Position numbers and translations under genes: made by a program. Positions 7,389 through 17,089 of a stretch of 64,000 bases of DNA are shown here, in pieces. Where the stretch lies: positions 744,001-808,000 of the forward strand of contig OY282365.1 in assembly GCA_958295685.1 (NCBI GenBank). Direction: 5' to 3'. Under the pieces are notes generated by a model. It ran no database searches and was not told where the DNA came from. It worked only from the letters and a program-made list of their open reading frames with translations. Within the stretch, counting starts at the first letter, position 1; the number at the start of each line of letters is the position of its first letter. This DNA is from an uncultured Dehalococcoidia bacterium. Lineage in GTDB: Bacteria; Chloroflexota; Dehalococcoidia; Lucifugimonadales; CATQGZ01.

Positions 7389-8288
7389 CTATGCCCCGCC
7401 GTACGAAGACCCGCCCTGCCCCTTCAGGTACTTCTCGATCTCCTGCACCATGTCTTCCGGCATTGGGATGTCCCCGGCCGGCGCGTCTTCGGCATCATAC
7501 CTCTGCTCCAGCTGCCACACGTATGCCATGATCTCGGGCTCCTCTGCAATAGCCTGCGTCAGTTTGGACGTGGCCTCCTCTCCCGCAGCTCGCAGCCTTT
7601 CGAGATCGACGTCGACGTCGATCAGGCTGCGCAGCCGCGTGAGCAGCGAGTGGCTCACGGCCGGATTGGGAGAGTTGCTGACGTAGTGGGGAGAGTGCCC
7701 CCAGATACTGACGTGGTCAAGGCCCTGGCTCTTGCAGGCCGCCATGAAAGCGGTGTGTATGCCGGTCGGCCCCTCGTATCGGGATTCCCTGACTCCGAGC
7801 CACTCCGCCCTGTCCCTCAGCTCGCGGGTGCTGGCCCTGCCCGTGATCCTCGGCTCCCGCGTATGAGGCACCTCATCGAGAAGCGCGCCCAGCGAGATCA
7901 CAGTCCTGACTCCGTGTGCGCGGGCCACGGTGATGAGTGTGCGCGAGAAGGTCTTCCACCGCAGGCTCGGCTCGGTGCCGCTGTAGATGATCAGCCGCCG
8001 CGCCTCGTCCTCAGGGGCATAGTAGTAGAAGTCGTTCGAAGGCCAGATGACGACACGCTCGCCGTCGCTGCCCAGGCGGGTGTAGGGACGCACCTCGGTG
8101 AAGTCGTAGAACTCCTCCGGATCGATCTCCGCGAACTTCGCAGCGGGCAGGTTCTCCACGAGGTATCGGATGGCGCCCGTGGCGGCCTCGGCCGCGTCAG
8201 GCCAGCCGGCAAACGTTACGAGCATCGTCGGAAAGGCCGCGTCGAGCTCTTCGTGAACGACGAGTCCTTCTATAGGGTCTGATTTCAC
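7389..8288 (-). CDS. PAC2-family protein
   Basis: 299 residues of the PAC2 (proteasome-assembly-chaperone-like) fold. Recognisable stretches are VTFAGWPDAAEAAT, the FYDFTEVRP segment, SLGALLDEVPHTR and WGHSPHYV, followed by a helical C-terminal region. In Actinobacteria such proteins occur near Pup-proteasome genes; no proteasome gene is visible here, so the role is open. GTG start, with GAAGGAGG about 12 nt upstream. It is divergent from the enolase-type gene and probably leads a two-gene unit with the hydrolase. Confidence 0.85.
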   Translation of the reverse strand: MKSDPIEGLVVHEELDAAFPTMLVTFAGWPDAAEAATGAIRYLVENLPAAKFAEIDPEEFYDFTEVRPYTRLGSDGERVVIWPSNDFYYYAPEDEARRLIIYSGTEPSLRWKTFSRTLITVARAHGVRTVISLGALLDEVPHTREPRITGRASTRELRDRAEWLGVRESRYEGPTGIHTAFMAACKSQGLDHVSIWGHSPHYVSNSPNPAVSHSLLTRLRSLIDVDVDLERLRAAGEEATSKLTQAIAEEPEIMAYVWQLEQRYDAEDAPAGDIPMPEDMVQEIEKYLKGQGGSSYGGA

Positions 8289-8333
8289 CGCTGCGCCTCA
8301 GCCTCCTTCATGCAGTGAACAGCCTATGGCGGG

Positions 8334-8339
8334 TATAAT
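8334..8339 (+). promoter_or_regulatory. -10 element of the enolase-superfamily gene
   Basis: Perfect TATAAT 20 nt before the ATG at 8360; no good -35 is visible. The implied leader is about 14 nt with no Shine-Dalgarno. Confidence 0.45.
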
Positions 8340-8359
8340 GATTCACCCGCGGCCGCAGC

Positions 8360-9505
8360 ATGACTATACGTGAAAGCACCGTTCTCACAGGACTTGATTA
8401 TACATCGGTTGCCGTCAATCGGCGCACCGAATGGACGTTCGTCGAAGTGCGCGACGAACAGGGGATCACGGCCGTGGTCGAGACCACGTGCGGCAGGGAC
8501 GTTACCGGCGCCCTCTCACGTCTCATGGCGGCCGTGGAGCGCAGGCCGATCGAGGACGAATCCAACCTCGCCGGCATGGCGGGGGTCGAGCCTGAACAGG
8601 CCCGGCAGAGCATGGCGCTCGCCACAGCCGTCAGCGCGCTGCGCAGCGCGCTCGTGGACATCCGGGCGCAACGGGACGGCGTGTCTCTGACCGAGGCCAT
8701 GGGCGGTAGGCGCGTGGGCGCCGTTCAGCTATACGCCAACGTCAACAGGCGGCTCCTGGGATTCGACAGGCGTCCCCGCGCCTTCGCCGCGACGGCCGAG
8801 CGCGCCGCCCGCGACGGTTTCGGAACAGTGAAGTGCGCCCCGTTCGACGAGGTTGTCCGAGGCGCAGGCGCAGGCGCCGACCTCACGGACCTGTCCCGGC
8901 CCGGTCTGGAGCGTGTGGCGGCGGTGCGGAAGGCCGTCGGGAACGACGTCGGTCTGTTGGTCGACTGCCACGGCAGATTCGACCTGCGCTCCGCGCCCTC
9001 CGTGGCTGACGAGTTGGCAAAACTCGGGGTCGCATGGTTCGAGGAACCGGTCGAGCCCACGGACGACCCCTCGACTCTGGCCGAGATTGCTTCGCGCGTC
9101 GGCATTCCCATAGCCGGCGGGGAGAGCGGTTATGGGGCTGATTTCTTCGAGGGTCTGGTCGAGATGGGCGCGGTCGAGGTCGCAATGCCCGACGTCAAGT
9201 GGTGCGGCGGAGTCGCCGAGGCGGTGAGGGCCGCCGCTGGGGTGGCCCGCCTCGGGGGACGCACGTCGCTTCACGGCCCGTCGGGACCGGTCGGGGTCCT
9301 GTCGGGAGCGCACGTCACGGCCGCCATGCCCTCGGCGATGCCTCTCGAATTCGGGGTCTACGAGGTCCCGTGGAGGGCGGAGCTCGTCGAGCCCGCGGAG
9401 CGTGTCGAGGGCGGTCGTCTATGGCTCCCCGCCGGCCCGGGCCTGGGAGCGCGTCTCAATCCGAAGGTGGTGGAGCGGTACGGGCACAGGTGGAATGGGC
9501 GCTAA
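8360..9505 (+). CDS. Enolase-superfamily enzyme (mandelate racemase / muconate lactonising type)
   Basis: 381 residues: an N-terminal capping domain (about 1-125) and a TIM barrel. Candidate metal ligands are Asp in LLVDCHGRF, Glu in WFEEPVEP and Glu in IAGGESGYG. A possible acid/base His is in SLHGPSGP. The usual KxK on the second barrel strand appears reduced to one Lys (GTVKCAP), so the base chemistry may be of the one-sided, His-based kind. The family abstracts a proton alpha to a carboxylate in sugar acids, muconates or dipeptides. Enolase paralogues are numerous in SAR202-like Chloroflexota. The 3' end overlaps the convergent Nudix gene by 4 bp. Confidence 0.85.
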   Translation: MTIRESTVLTGLDYTSVAVNRRTEWTFVEVRDEQGITAVVETTCGRDVTGALSRLMAAVERRPIEDESNLAGMAGVEPEQARQSMALATAVSALRSALVDIRAQRDGVSLTEAMGGRRVGAVQLYANVNRRLLGFDRRPRAFAATAERAARDGFGTVKCAPFDEVVRGAGAGADLTDLSRPGLERVAAVRKAVGNDVGLLVDCHGRFDLRSAPSVADELAKLGVAWFEEPVEPTDDPSTLAEIASRVGIPIAGGESGYGADFFEGLVEMGAVEVAMPDVKWCGGVAEAVRAAAGVARLGGRTSLHGPSGPVGVLSGAHVTAAMPSAMPLEFGVYEVPWRAELVEPAERVEGGRLWLPAGPGLGARLNPKVVERYGHRWNGR

Positions 9506-10053
9506 CCTGCCGCCTGCGCGGCCAACTGCGCCCGGGCCATCGAAAGCGCGGCTATCGTCTTGCAGTCTTCGATCTCGCCGCTCTCTATCAACCTGCCCGC
9601 GTCATCCAGCGGAACCCTTTCGACGCTGATCTCCTCATCATCGTCAGGGTCCATTCTGCTCGGGAAGAGGCTCTGGGCAAGGAAGGCGTGCATGTACTGG
9701 GTGCAGAATCCAGGACTCACCCAGAAGCCTCCCAGGGGGCGGAGGTCTCCGGCGGCATAACCGACCTCCTCCTGAAGCTCACGCTGGGCGCACTCGAACG
9801 GAGACTCGCCGGGCTCCACCAGTCCGGCCGGCGCCTCCAAGAGGCTCTTGCCCACCGCGTACCGGTACTGCCTCACGAGGAGGAGGCTGCCGTCCTGGTC
9901 GATCGGCACGACGACCACCGAATCACGATGCTCGACGACCTCTCGAACAACCTCCATTCCTCCACGCAGGCCGACGGTGTCGACCCGGACACGTATGAGT
10001 CCTCCCTCGTAGATCGTGGCCGTGCCGCGCCGCTCCTGGGGGGCCTGGGTCAC
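9502..10053 (-). CDS. Nudix hydrolase, ADP-ribose pyrophosphatase type
   Basis: 183 residues. The Nudix box runs from Gly77 to about 99 (GLVEPGESPFECAQRELQEE, then VGY) and matches GX5EX7REUXEEXGU. Upstream RQYRY (61-65) and LLEAPAG (71-77) are typical of the ADP-ribose/NDP-sugar pyrophosphatase branch, which cleaves ADP-ribose to AMP and ribose-5-phosphate. The GTG start overlaps the nadK stop by 4 bp (GTGA), so the two are coupled, linking two steps of pyridine-nucleotide metabolism. Confidence 0.9.
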   Translation of the reverse strand: MTQAPQERRGTATIYEGGLIRVRVDTVGLRGGMEVVREVVEHRDSVVVVPIDQDGSLLLVRQYRYAVGKSLLEAPAGLVEPGESPFECAQRELQEEVGYAAGDLRPLGGFWVSPGFCTQYMHAFLAQSLFPSRMDPDDDEEISVERVPLDDAGRLIESGEIEDCKTIAALSMARAQLAAQAAG

Positions 10054-10898
10054 GAGTCCACCGAACGCAGTCCCAGGCGGCGAGTCACTGTCCCATAGAA
10101 CGCGCTGGCCGGGCTCGCGCGCAGGAACCGCGCAACGTGCGGGCTGCGCTCGACCGTCACCGTCGAGCCTGGGCCGAGTACCTGCTCGCAGGAACTGTCG
10201 ACACTGAGGATGCTGGGGCCGTCTCCCGTGCTCAACTCGACTTTGGAGTCGCCGGGCAGGACGACTCCCTGGCGGAGGCCCGTGTGGGGCGCGACCGGCT
10301 GCACGGCGATGAGGCGAGCCTCTGGATACAGGATCGCCCCCCCCGCCGAGAGCGCGTATCCCGTGCTTCCCGTAGGCGTCGCTGCGATCACCGCGTCGGC
10401 GCGGTAGGTCGCGAGCGGAACGCCGTCGACGGCCGTCCCGATGTCCATCAGACGAACGGTGTTCCCTCTGGCGACCACCACGTCGTTCAGCGCGTGCAGA
10501 GCGCGCCCCTCTCCATCCGGCCCCGGCGCCCGGACCCTGGCCGCCAACATCATGCGCTCCTCGATCCGCTGGTCCCCATTCAGATAGGAAGGCAGCTTCT
10601 CCGCGGCCTCCTCGACGCTCAGCTCCGACATGAATCCGACTCGGCCCATGTTGATCCCAACGATGGGCAGGCCGAACGCGGCCACCTCTCTGACGGTGTG
10701 GAGAATGGTCCCGTCGCCCCCCGCCACAACGATGAGAGATGTATCTTCAAACCTGTCCACACACTCGGGGAGGTCTTCCGGTGTGCTGATCCAGCAGCTG
10801 CCCCGGAGGCCCAGAGAGGGCGCCAGCGATTCGAACAGCAGCTTCGAGTCGCGCAGCCTGGGGTTATAGACGAGTCCGACCAGTATGGACGAGGGCAT
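10050..10898 (-). CDS. nadK: NAD kinase
   Basis: 282 residues; phosphorylates NAD to NADP. Hallmarks in order: GGDGT (60-64) in the nucleotide site, the ND pair (138-139) in HALNDVVV, and TPTGSTGY (174-181) in the C-terminal beta domain. Length is normal for the family. It begins 13 bp after the nuoN stop and is followed with overlap by the Nudix gene, so it probably forms the tail of the complex I transcript. Confidence 0.95.
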   Translation of the reverse strand: MPSSILVGLVYNPRLRDSKLLFESLAPSLGLRGSCWISTPEDLPECVDRFEDTSLIVVAGGDGTILHTVREVAAFGLPIVGINMGRVGFMSELSVEEAAEKLPSYLNGDQRIEERMMLAARVRAPGPDGEGRALHALNDVVVARGNTVRLMDIGTAVDGVPLATYRADAVIAATPTGSTGYALSAGGAILYPEARLIAVQPVAPHTGLRQGVVLPGDSKVELSTGDGPSILSVDSSCEQVLGPGSTVTVERSPHVARFLRASPASAFYGTVTRRLGLRSVDS

Positions 10899-10911
10899 GG
10901 AGTTCGCCGGC

Positions 10912-12399
10912 TCACGCAGTCAGAACGTCGGCGGCGGCGGCGGCAAGCCTGAGAAGCGGAGCGGGGTAGACGCCAAAGAAGGCAGTCCCCGCGAAGGCCG
11001 CGAAGACGGCCAGGCGCAGCGGCATCCCCGGCCCGATCGGCTCACGCGAGGCCGGCGGCGACAGATACATGACCTTGACGACCCGCAGGTAGTAGTAGGC
11101 GGAGACGACGCTATTCATGACGCCGACGATGGCCAGCCACTCCAGGTTCGTCTCCACCGCCGAGCCGAAGATGTAGACCTTGGTGACGAACCCCACCGCG
11201 GGGGGGAGGCCTATGAGAGACACCATGGCGAAGGCGAGGACACCCGCGAGGTAGGGCGACCTCACAGCCATGCCCGCGAAGTCGTCTATGGCGTCGCTGC
11301 CGATCCGCTCCGATACCGCGATGACCACCGTGAACGCGGCCAGATTGGTGGCCGCGTAGCCGCCTATGTAGAAGAGGACGCCCGACGGTCCGGAGCTGCC
11401 CCCGTCGGCCGCGCGCGCTATCGCGGCGACGCCGACCATCAGGTACCCGGCGTGGGCTATGGTGCTGTAGGCCAGAAGCCTCTTTATGTTGTCCTGGCGT
11501 ATGGCGATCAGGTTGCCTATCGACATGGAGAGCGCCGCCAGGACCGCGAATACCATGCCCCACTCGCTCAGCGTGTCGAAGGCCGTGTAGAAGACCCGCA
11601 GAACGACCGCGAAACCGGCGGCCTTGCTCGCGACGGATAGAAACGCGGTGACCGGCGTCGGTGAACCCTCGTAGACGTCGGGAGCCCACATCTGGAACGG
11701 GAAACTGGTTATCTTGAAGCCGAACCCGGCGATGATCAGGACCACCCCGAACATCAGGGCATGACTCCCAAACGGGGCGTCGAGGCTCAGGTCGATCTCG
11801 TGGAGCCTCGCCGACACGTCGGCAAGGCTGGTGCTGCCGGTGAGTCCGTAGACCATCACCATGCCGTAGAGCAGGACCGCCGAGCTGACTGCGCTCAGTA
11901 TCAGGAACTTCATGCCCGACTCGGTGGATCTGGCGTCACGGTTGAAAGCGGCCAGGGCAGCGATTGGAAGAGCAGTTAGCTCCAGCGCTACGTATATGGT
12001 TATCAACTCGACGGCGGAGGCCAGCAGCATCATCCCCGCAGCCGAGAAAAGCATCAGTGAATAGTACTCAGCCCGGAACCGCTCGAAGTTCCGGGCGTAG
12101 CCGGTGGAAGCCAGCACGACGACCGACGTGGCCGCTATGATCAGGAACTTGAAGAACAGCGCGAACTTGTCGACTTCGAGTGTGGATGCAAGCACGCTGT
12201 TATCGAGGACGATCCCGGCAGAACTGTCTAGGTCGAACCAGAGGGATATGGCGAAGCCCAGAGGAACCGCCATGCCGATGACTGCCACGAGCGGCAGCGC
12301 CCACTTCCGCCGGACAACGAGGTCCAGCAGCACCAAGAACAGGGCCAGACCCGTCATTCCAAGCTCGGGAGAGAGTGCGTATAGGTCCTGGATCGTCAT
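10912..12399 (-). CDS. nuoN: NADH-quinone oxidoreductase subunit N
   Basis: Antiporter-like proton-pumping subunit of complex I; 495 residues with about fourteen membrane helices. The conserved channel segment FQMWAPDVYEGSPTPVTAF, with the family's Lys in the following VASKAAGF, is present. Last nuo gene of the minus-strand operon, 46 bp after nuoM and 13 bp before nadK. Confidence 0.95.
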   Translation of the reverse strand: MTIQDLYALSPELGMTGLALFLVLLDLVVRRKWALPLVAVIGMAVPLGFAISLWFDLDSSAGIVLDNSVLASTLEVDKFALFFKFLIIAATSVVVLASTGYARNFERFRAEYYSLMLFSAAGMMLLASAVELITIYVALELTALPIAALAAFNRDARSTESGMKFLILSAVSSAVLLYGMVMVYGLTGSTSLADVSARLHEIDLSLDAPFGSHALMFGVVLIIAGFGFKITSFPFQMWAPDVYEGSPTPVTAFLSVASKAAGFAVVLRVFYTAFDTLSEWGMVFAVLAALSMSIGNLIAIRQDNIKRLLAYSTIAHAGYLMVGVAAIARAADGGSSGPSGVLFYIGGYAATNLAAFTVVIAVSERIGSDAIDDFAGMAVRSPYLAGVLAFAMVSLIGLPPAVGFVTKVYIFGSAVETNLEWLAIVGVMNSVVSAYYYLRVVKVMYLSPPASREPIGPGMPLRLAVFAAFAGTAFFGVYPAPLLRLAAAAADVLTA

Positions 12400-12445
12400 T
12401 TCAGCCAGGCCAACCTGCGTAAGTTCCGAAGACGATTCGCGCGGT

Positions 12446-13963
12446 TCATCGTCCGGCCATCTCCTGTATGAACGCCGCGATAGGCTCCACGCCTGCCGTG
12501 AAGGTGTCCGATATGACCGACGGGTAGATGCCCACGGCCAGGACCGCGGCGGCTAGGACGCCCACGGGAACGGCCTCCAGGACGGTCGCGTCTCTGACGT
12601 CCGCGAACCGTTCTCTCTGAGGGCCGAACAGGGCCCGCTGCAGCAGCCAGAGGATGTATCCGGCAGCCAGCACGACCCCGAACGCTGCCAGAGCCGTTGG
12701 CCAGCTCCAGACCTCGAAGCTGCCCAGGAATACGGTTATCTCCGACACGAACCCGCCGGTGCCCGGCAGTCCCAGCGACGCCAGTCCGGCGAGGACCAGC
12801 GCCGACGCCAGGACGGGCATACGCGTAGCCAGCCCTCCCAGGTCCACTATGTAGCGTGTGTGCGCCTTCTCGTACACGTACCCGACCAGCAGAAACAGGA
12901 GGCCGGTGATGATCCCATGGGTGAACATCTGGAGGGACGCGCCCGCCAGACCGACCGGAGAGACCACGCCGCCGACGCCGACCACGGACGCTATCCCAAC
13001 GAGAACGAACCCCATGTGGCTGATGCTGCTGAAGGCGATGAGCCGCTTCAGGTCGGTCTGGCGCAGGGTGACGAGCGCGCCGTACAGCACGTTTATCACC
13101 CCGGCGGTCACTATGAGCCATCCGAAGTCGGATATGACCTCGGGGAACATTCCCGCCGATACCCGGATCATCCCGTAGCCGCCCATCTTCAACAGCACTC
13201 CCGCCAACATCACGCTGGCGGCGGTCGGCGCGTCGGTGTGGGCGTCGGGCAGCCACGTATGCAGCGGCCACACGGGCAGCTTCACCGCAAAGGCCACGAA
13301 GAACAGCGCGAATATGACACCGGCCGGCATGACCAGGCCCGACGCGGCCCGCAACGCCTCCGGCATGACGGTCATGTCGAATTCGCCTGTGGAGAAGTAC
13401 AGCGCCACTATCCCCACCAGCATGAAGGCGCCGCCGAGGATCGTGAATATGAGGAACTTCATGGCCGAGTACTCTTTACGCCCGCTCCCCCAGACCGATA
13501 TGAGGAAGAACATGGGCACGAGCTCGAGCTCCCAGAACAGGAAGAACAGGAAGAAGTCGAGCGACGTGAACACCCCCATCACGGCCGTTTGGAGCACCAG
13601 CAGCCAGACGAAGTACTCGCGGACGCGGTCCCGGACGCTCCAAGAGGCGAAGACGGCGACCATGCCGAGCAGGCCGGTGAGCAGCACCATCGGAGCGCTG
13701 AGGCCGTCGACGCCCAGGAAGTACTCGACGGGGAACCGCTCCATCGCCGCCCAGCCGTCGAACCGATCCACCAGCTGGTATCGCGGCGCGCCTGCCGAGG
13801 CATCATACTGCGCGAATACGACGACGGAGAGCGCGAGCTCGGCCAGCGCAACGGCGCCGGCGATCACGCGAACGCTCACGGCGCCTCTCGCAAGAAAGAC
13901 TATGAGCGCCGCCCCCGCCAGGGGCAGGAACACGACCGCGGTCAGCAGCCCTGTGAAGTCCAA
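12446..13963 (-). CDS. nuoM: NADH-quinone oxidoreductase subunit M
   Basis: 505 residues, about fourteen helices. Signature WPLHTWLPDAHTDAPTAAS followed by GVLLKMGGYG, with the conserved channel Lys, and FWELELVPMFFLI with the conserved Glu. The start appears to be TTG at 13963, preceded by AGGGGGA, since no in-frame ATG fits. Nine bases separate it from the nuoL stop. Confidence 0.95.
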   Translation of the reverse strand: MDFTGLLTAVVFLPLAGAALIVFLARGAVSVRVIAGAVALAELALSVVVFAQYDASAGAPRYQLVDRFDGWAAMERFPVEYFLGVDGLSAPMVLLTGLLGMVAVFASWSVRDRVREYFVWLLVLQTAVMGVFTSLDFFLFFLFWELELVPMFFLISVWGSGRKEYSAMKFLIFTILGGAFMLVGIVALYFSTGEFDMTVMPEALRAASGLVMPAGVIFALFFVAFAVKLPVWPLHTWLPDAHTDAPTAASVMLAGVLLKMGGYGMIRVSAGMFPEVISDFGWLIVTAGVINVLYGALVTLRQTDLKRLIAFSSISHMGFVLVGIASVVGVGGVVSPVGLAGASLQMFTHGIITGLLFLLVGYVYEKAHTRYIVDLGGLATRMPVLASALVLAGLASLGLPGTGGFVSEITVFLGSFEVWSWPTALAAFGVVLAAGYILWLLQRALFGPQRERFADVRDATVLEAVPVGVLAAAVLAVGIYPSVISDTFTAGVEPIAAFIQEMAGR

Positions 13964-13972
13964 CCCATCCCC

Positions 13973-15925
13973 CTAAGAGAAGAAGAGATACAGCCCCAGT
14001 ATCGTCAGGATGCCCAACGAGACGGCCATCCCGTATACCTGGAGCTGTCCGGTCTGCGCCTGCCGGAGCGCCCCGCCGACGTTCGCTCCGAGCCACCCGA
14101 TGCCGTTTGCCGTCCGGTCGACGATCGACTTGTCCGTCCAGTCCAGCGCGTAGGCCAACCCGCCGTACAGTCCGCGCCGCACCCCGTAAAGCTCGTAAGC
14201 CTCGTCCACGTAGTACTTGCGGTATAGAAGCCTGTGCGCCGGCGCGAGCCGCCGTGACAGCCGCTCCGGAGAGATACGCTTTGCGGAGTACATGAGATAC
14301 GCCAGCCCGATTCCCGCCAGCGCCGCCAGGGTCGAGAACGCCGCCAGGCCCAGATTGATCGTCGAGTGCTTCTCTCCGAGGAATTCGGTCAGCCAGAAGC
14401 TCGGGATCAGACCCAGGTCGACGGTCGGATTGGCCGCGAATCCGGCCAGGACGGCGCCGATCGAGAGCACGGCCAGCGGCACGACCATGACCGCAGGCGA
14501 TTCGGCAAGATGCGCGCCTCCGCCGTGCGGGTCGGCGTCCGGATCGGCATCCGCGCCGCCCCGGAACTCGCCCCCGAAGACCATGAACAGCACGCGGAAG
14601 ATGTAGAACGCCGTCATGAAGACGGCGGCCAAGGCCAGCCAGAAAACGACCTGGCTTACCAACTCACCGTGTCTCCATGCCTCCGCCAGGATCTCATCCT
14701 TGCTCCAGAAGCCGGCCAGGGGGAATATCCCCGCAAGGCTGAGACTGCCCAGCAGAAAGGTGCCGTAGGTCCACGGCATCACCTTTCGGAGACCTCCCAT
14801 GTACCGCATGTCGAAGGTGCCGGTCGCGTGGTTCACGCTGCCGGATCCGAGAAACAGCAGGGCCTTGAAGAATGCGTGAGTGAACAGATGGAAGATGGCC
14901 GGGGCCAGGGCGCCGACTCCCAGGGCCAGCATCATGAAACCGAGCTGGCTTATCGTCGAATAGGCCAATACCCGCTTGACGTCGTTCATCACCAGTCCCA
15001 TGGACGCGGCGAACAGGGCCGTGACTCCTCCGACTATGGCCACGGTGTCGAGGGCCGCCGGGGACACCTCGAAGACAGGGTAGAACCGGGCCACCAGGAA
15101 CACCCCTGCGGCGACCATGGTAGCGGCGTGGATGAGGGCGCTGACGGGAGTGGGCCCCTCCATCGCATCGGGCAGCCAGGTATGCAGGGGGAGCTGAGCC
15201 GACTTGCCCACCGCGCCCGCGAAGATACCCAGCGCGATCCACGTAGCCGCGCCGCCGCCGATGAGGCCCAGGGTTGCGGCAGCGTGGATATCGGTGATTT
15301 CGAGCACGTTGAGGTTCGCGCCGAAAGCCTCCCTGTTGAAGAAGAGGTACATGATGCCAAGCAGGAAGCCCAAGTCGCCTATCCGGGTGACGATGAACGC
15401 CTTCTTCGCCGCGGCCGCGGCCGCAGGCTTCTGGTACCAGAAGCCTATCAGCAGATAGGAACACAGGCCGACCAGTTCCCAGAACACGAAGAGTTGCACG
15501 ATGTTGCTGGCCAGCACCAGGCCTATCATCGAGGCGGTGAACAGCGACATGTAGGCGTAGTAGCGTGCATAGCCGGGGTCTCCCCTCATGTAACCCGTCG
15601 AGTAGACCTGCACCATGAGGCTGACCGCCGTTGCCACGACGAGCATGATCGCCGTCAGCGGGTCGAGCATGACGCCCACGTTGAGGTCGAGAGGCCCGAT
15701 CTCCATCCAATCGTGGGTCCAGAGCAGCGCGGTAGATTCGCCCCGCGCCTGGACGCTCCCGAGGGCCCAGACCGACAGAGCGAGCGAAGCCCCAACCGCC
15801 GCGATGGTCAGATGGCCCGCGGCAGCGGCGTACCTGTTCAGGAATGGCCTTATGAACAGCGCTATGACCACAAATGAGGCCAGCGGGAGGAAGAATATGA
15901 GCCAGACTAAAAGTTCGTCGATCAT
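13973..15925 (-). CDS. nuoL: NADH-quinone oxidoreductase subunit L
   Basis: 650 residues: an antiporter-like core with HTWLPDAMEGPTPVSALIH and the FWELVGLCSYLLIGFW segment, then the C-terminal extension that forms the long lateral helix spanning the other pump subunits. Length is typical (about 600-680). It follows the DUF2007-like gene by 50 bp. Confidence 0.95.
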   Translation of the reverse strand: MIDELLVWLIFFLPLASFVVIALFIRPFLNRYAAAAGHLTIAAVGASLALSVWALGSVQARGESTALLWTHDWMEIGPLDLNVGVMLDPLTAIMLVVATAVSLMVQVYSTGYMRGDPGYARYYAYMSLFTASMIGLVLASNIVQLFVFWELVGLCSYLLIGFWYQKPAAAAAAKKAFIVTRIGDLGFLLGIMYLFFNREAFGANLNVLEITDIHAAATLGLIGGGAATWIALGIFAGAVGKSAQLPLHTWLPDAMEGPTPVSALIHAATMVAAGVFLVARFYPVFEVSPAALDTVAIVGGVTALFAASMGLVMNDVKRVLAYSTISQLGFMMLALGVGALAPAIFHLFTHAFFKALLFLGSGSVNHATGTFDMRYMGGLRKVMPWTYGTFLLGSLSLAGIFPLAGFWSKDEILAEAWRHGELVSQVVFWLALAAVFMTAFYIFRVLFMVFGGEFRGGADADPDADPHGGGAHLAESPAVMVVPLAVLSIGAVLAGFAANPTVDLGLIPSFWLTEFLGEKHSTINLGLAAFSTLAALAGIGLAYLMYSAKRISPERLSRRLAPAHRLLYRKYYVDEAYELYGVRRGLYGGLAYALDWTDKSIVDRTANGIGWLGANVGGALRQAQTGQLQVYGMAVSLGILTILGLYLFFS

Positions 15926-15975
15926 GGGTTATCGTTACGGATGCCTGTACTTCATGGAGCGCCCGATGAAGCTCA

Positions 15976-16170
15976 CTACAGTTTTCGCAATATCTCGTCG
16001 GCGACGTGCTCGCGTCCCTTGGGCACCAGCACTCGAAACGCCACGCGCTCGCCCCAGGTGAGGATATCGCCTTCCGGCACAATCTTCGTGGTCAGCCCCT
16101 CAGACTCAAGCGTGTTCTTCCACATTTCCGCGGTCATCAGATTCGGCGCCCTCTTGTAATCGACCCACAC
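15976..16170 (-). CDS. Small DUF2007-like protein inside the nuo operon
   Basis: 64 residues, GTG start, 9 bp after nuoK. The layout (WVDYKRAPNLMTAEMWKNTL, EGLTTKIVPEGD, RVLVPKGREHVADEIL) resembles the short DUF2007 / putative signal-transducing fold, a ferredoxin-like alpha-beta unit: one helix selecting between layers, then a strand ending in VP. No Cys or membrane segment. Its conserved placement between nuoK and nuoL suggests an accessory or assembly role, but this is inference. Family match is by pattern only. Confidence 0.6.
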   Translation of the reverse strand: MWVDYKRAPNLMTAEMWKNTLESEGLTTKIVPEGDILTWGERVAFRVLVPKGREHVADEILRKL

Positions 16171-16179
16171 GTTTAATAC

Positions 16180-16521
16180 CTAATTCCTCAACTGGTTGGC
16201 GTCTGTGACTAAGACAGTCTGGCGGCTCCTGTAAACCGCTATCACTATGGCGAGACCGAGAGCTACCTCAGCCGCCGCGACCGTGATTATGAAGACCGCG
16301 AAGACCTGTCCGGTGAGAACTGCCCCCGCCGCGCCCTCCACGCCCCCGATGACCGCGCTCGGCGCCACGTATCGGGAGAAGGCCACCGCGGTAATAGTGA
16401 CGGCGTTGAACATGAGCTCGACGCACATCAGCACCGTGATGGCGTTGCGCTTGGTAAGAGCGCCGTAGAGGCCGATGGAGAATATGACGGCGCCAACGAT
16501 CAGGAAGCTCTCCAGACTCAT
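16180..16521 (-). CDS. nuoK: NADH-quinone oxidoreductase subunit K
   Basis: 113 residues from the ATG at 16521 (MSLESFLIVGAVIF), preceded by AAGGTGAT; an upstream in-frame extension to 16557 would run into nuoJ and lacks similarity. Three helices; the conserved membrane Glu residues lie in MCVELMFNAV and AAAEVALGLA. Four bases separate it from nuoJ. Confidence 0.93.
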   Translation of the reverse strand: MSLESFLIVGAVIFSIGLYGALTKRNAITVLMCVELMFNAVTITAVAFSRYVAPSAVIGGVEGAAGAVLTGQVFAVFIITVAAAEVALGLAIVIAVYRSRQTVLVTDANQLRN

Positions 16522-16525
16522 CCGA

Positions 16526-17089
16526 TCACCTTTCGCGCACGAGCGCGAGCGCTCCAATGATAGCCGTCAGCAGCAGCACCGACGCGGCCTCGAACGGGAG
16601 CACGAAGTCTCTGATCAGCAGTCTGGCTACCACCGGGATAGCGTTGGAGAACACACCCCCCACTTCGCCGGCCATCCCGGCCGCGGCGCCGCCGGGCGAC
16701 AGCGCGGGCTCCAGCATGTTCCATTCGGTGTGCAGGGCTACGAATATGGCGACCGCGCCGAACAGCGCGGCGATAATCCCCACGGGCACCACGACCCTGG
16801 AGTTGGACGGGCTGCCCGTCTCGACGTCACGATTCATCAGAATGACGAACAGTATCAGAACCGACACGGCCCCCACGTAGATGAGCACCTGCACGGCCGC
16901 AAGGAACTCCGCCCGCAGCAGAATGAACAGCCCCGCCACGCCTATGAAGGAGACGATGAGGAACAGCGCGGACCTGAACAGGTTCTTCGACTGGACCACA
17001 GCTATCGCCGCGACGATGAGCGAGACCGCTATCGTCCAGAAGACCACGTCGACCAGCAGCGAGCCTTCCGTGCCCTGACCCAGTGTCAT
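16526..17089 (-). CDS. nuoJ: NADH-quinone oxidoreductase subunit J
   Basis: 187 residues from the ATG at 17089, overlapping the nuoI stop (ATGA). A five-helix membrane subunit; LLRAEFLAAVQVLIYVGA carries the kinked third helix typical of NuoJ. The open frame extends upstream to 17716, but that part is an out-of-frame shadow of nuoI. Confidence 0.92.
   Translation of the reverse strand: MTLGQGTEGSLLVDVVFWTIAVSLIVAAIAVVQSKNLFRSALFLIVSFIGVAGLFILLRAEFLAAVQVLIYVGAVSVLILFVILMNRDVETGSPSNSRVVVPVGIIAALFGAVAIFVALHTEWNMLEPALSPGGAAAGMAGEVGGVFSNAIPVVARLLIRDFVLPFEAASVLLLTAIIGALALVRER

Noticed and set aside
12860..14227. Long plus-strand open frames over nuoM and nuoL (also 14366-15877)
   Set aside because: The minus-strand nuo genes explain the sequence; the plus-strand products are charged low-complexity shadows.
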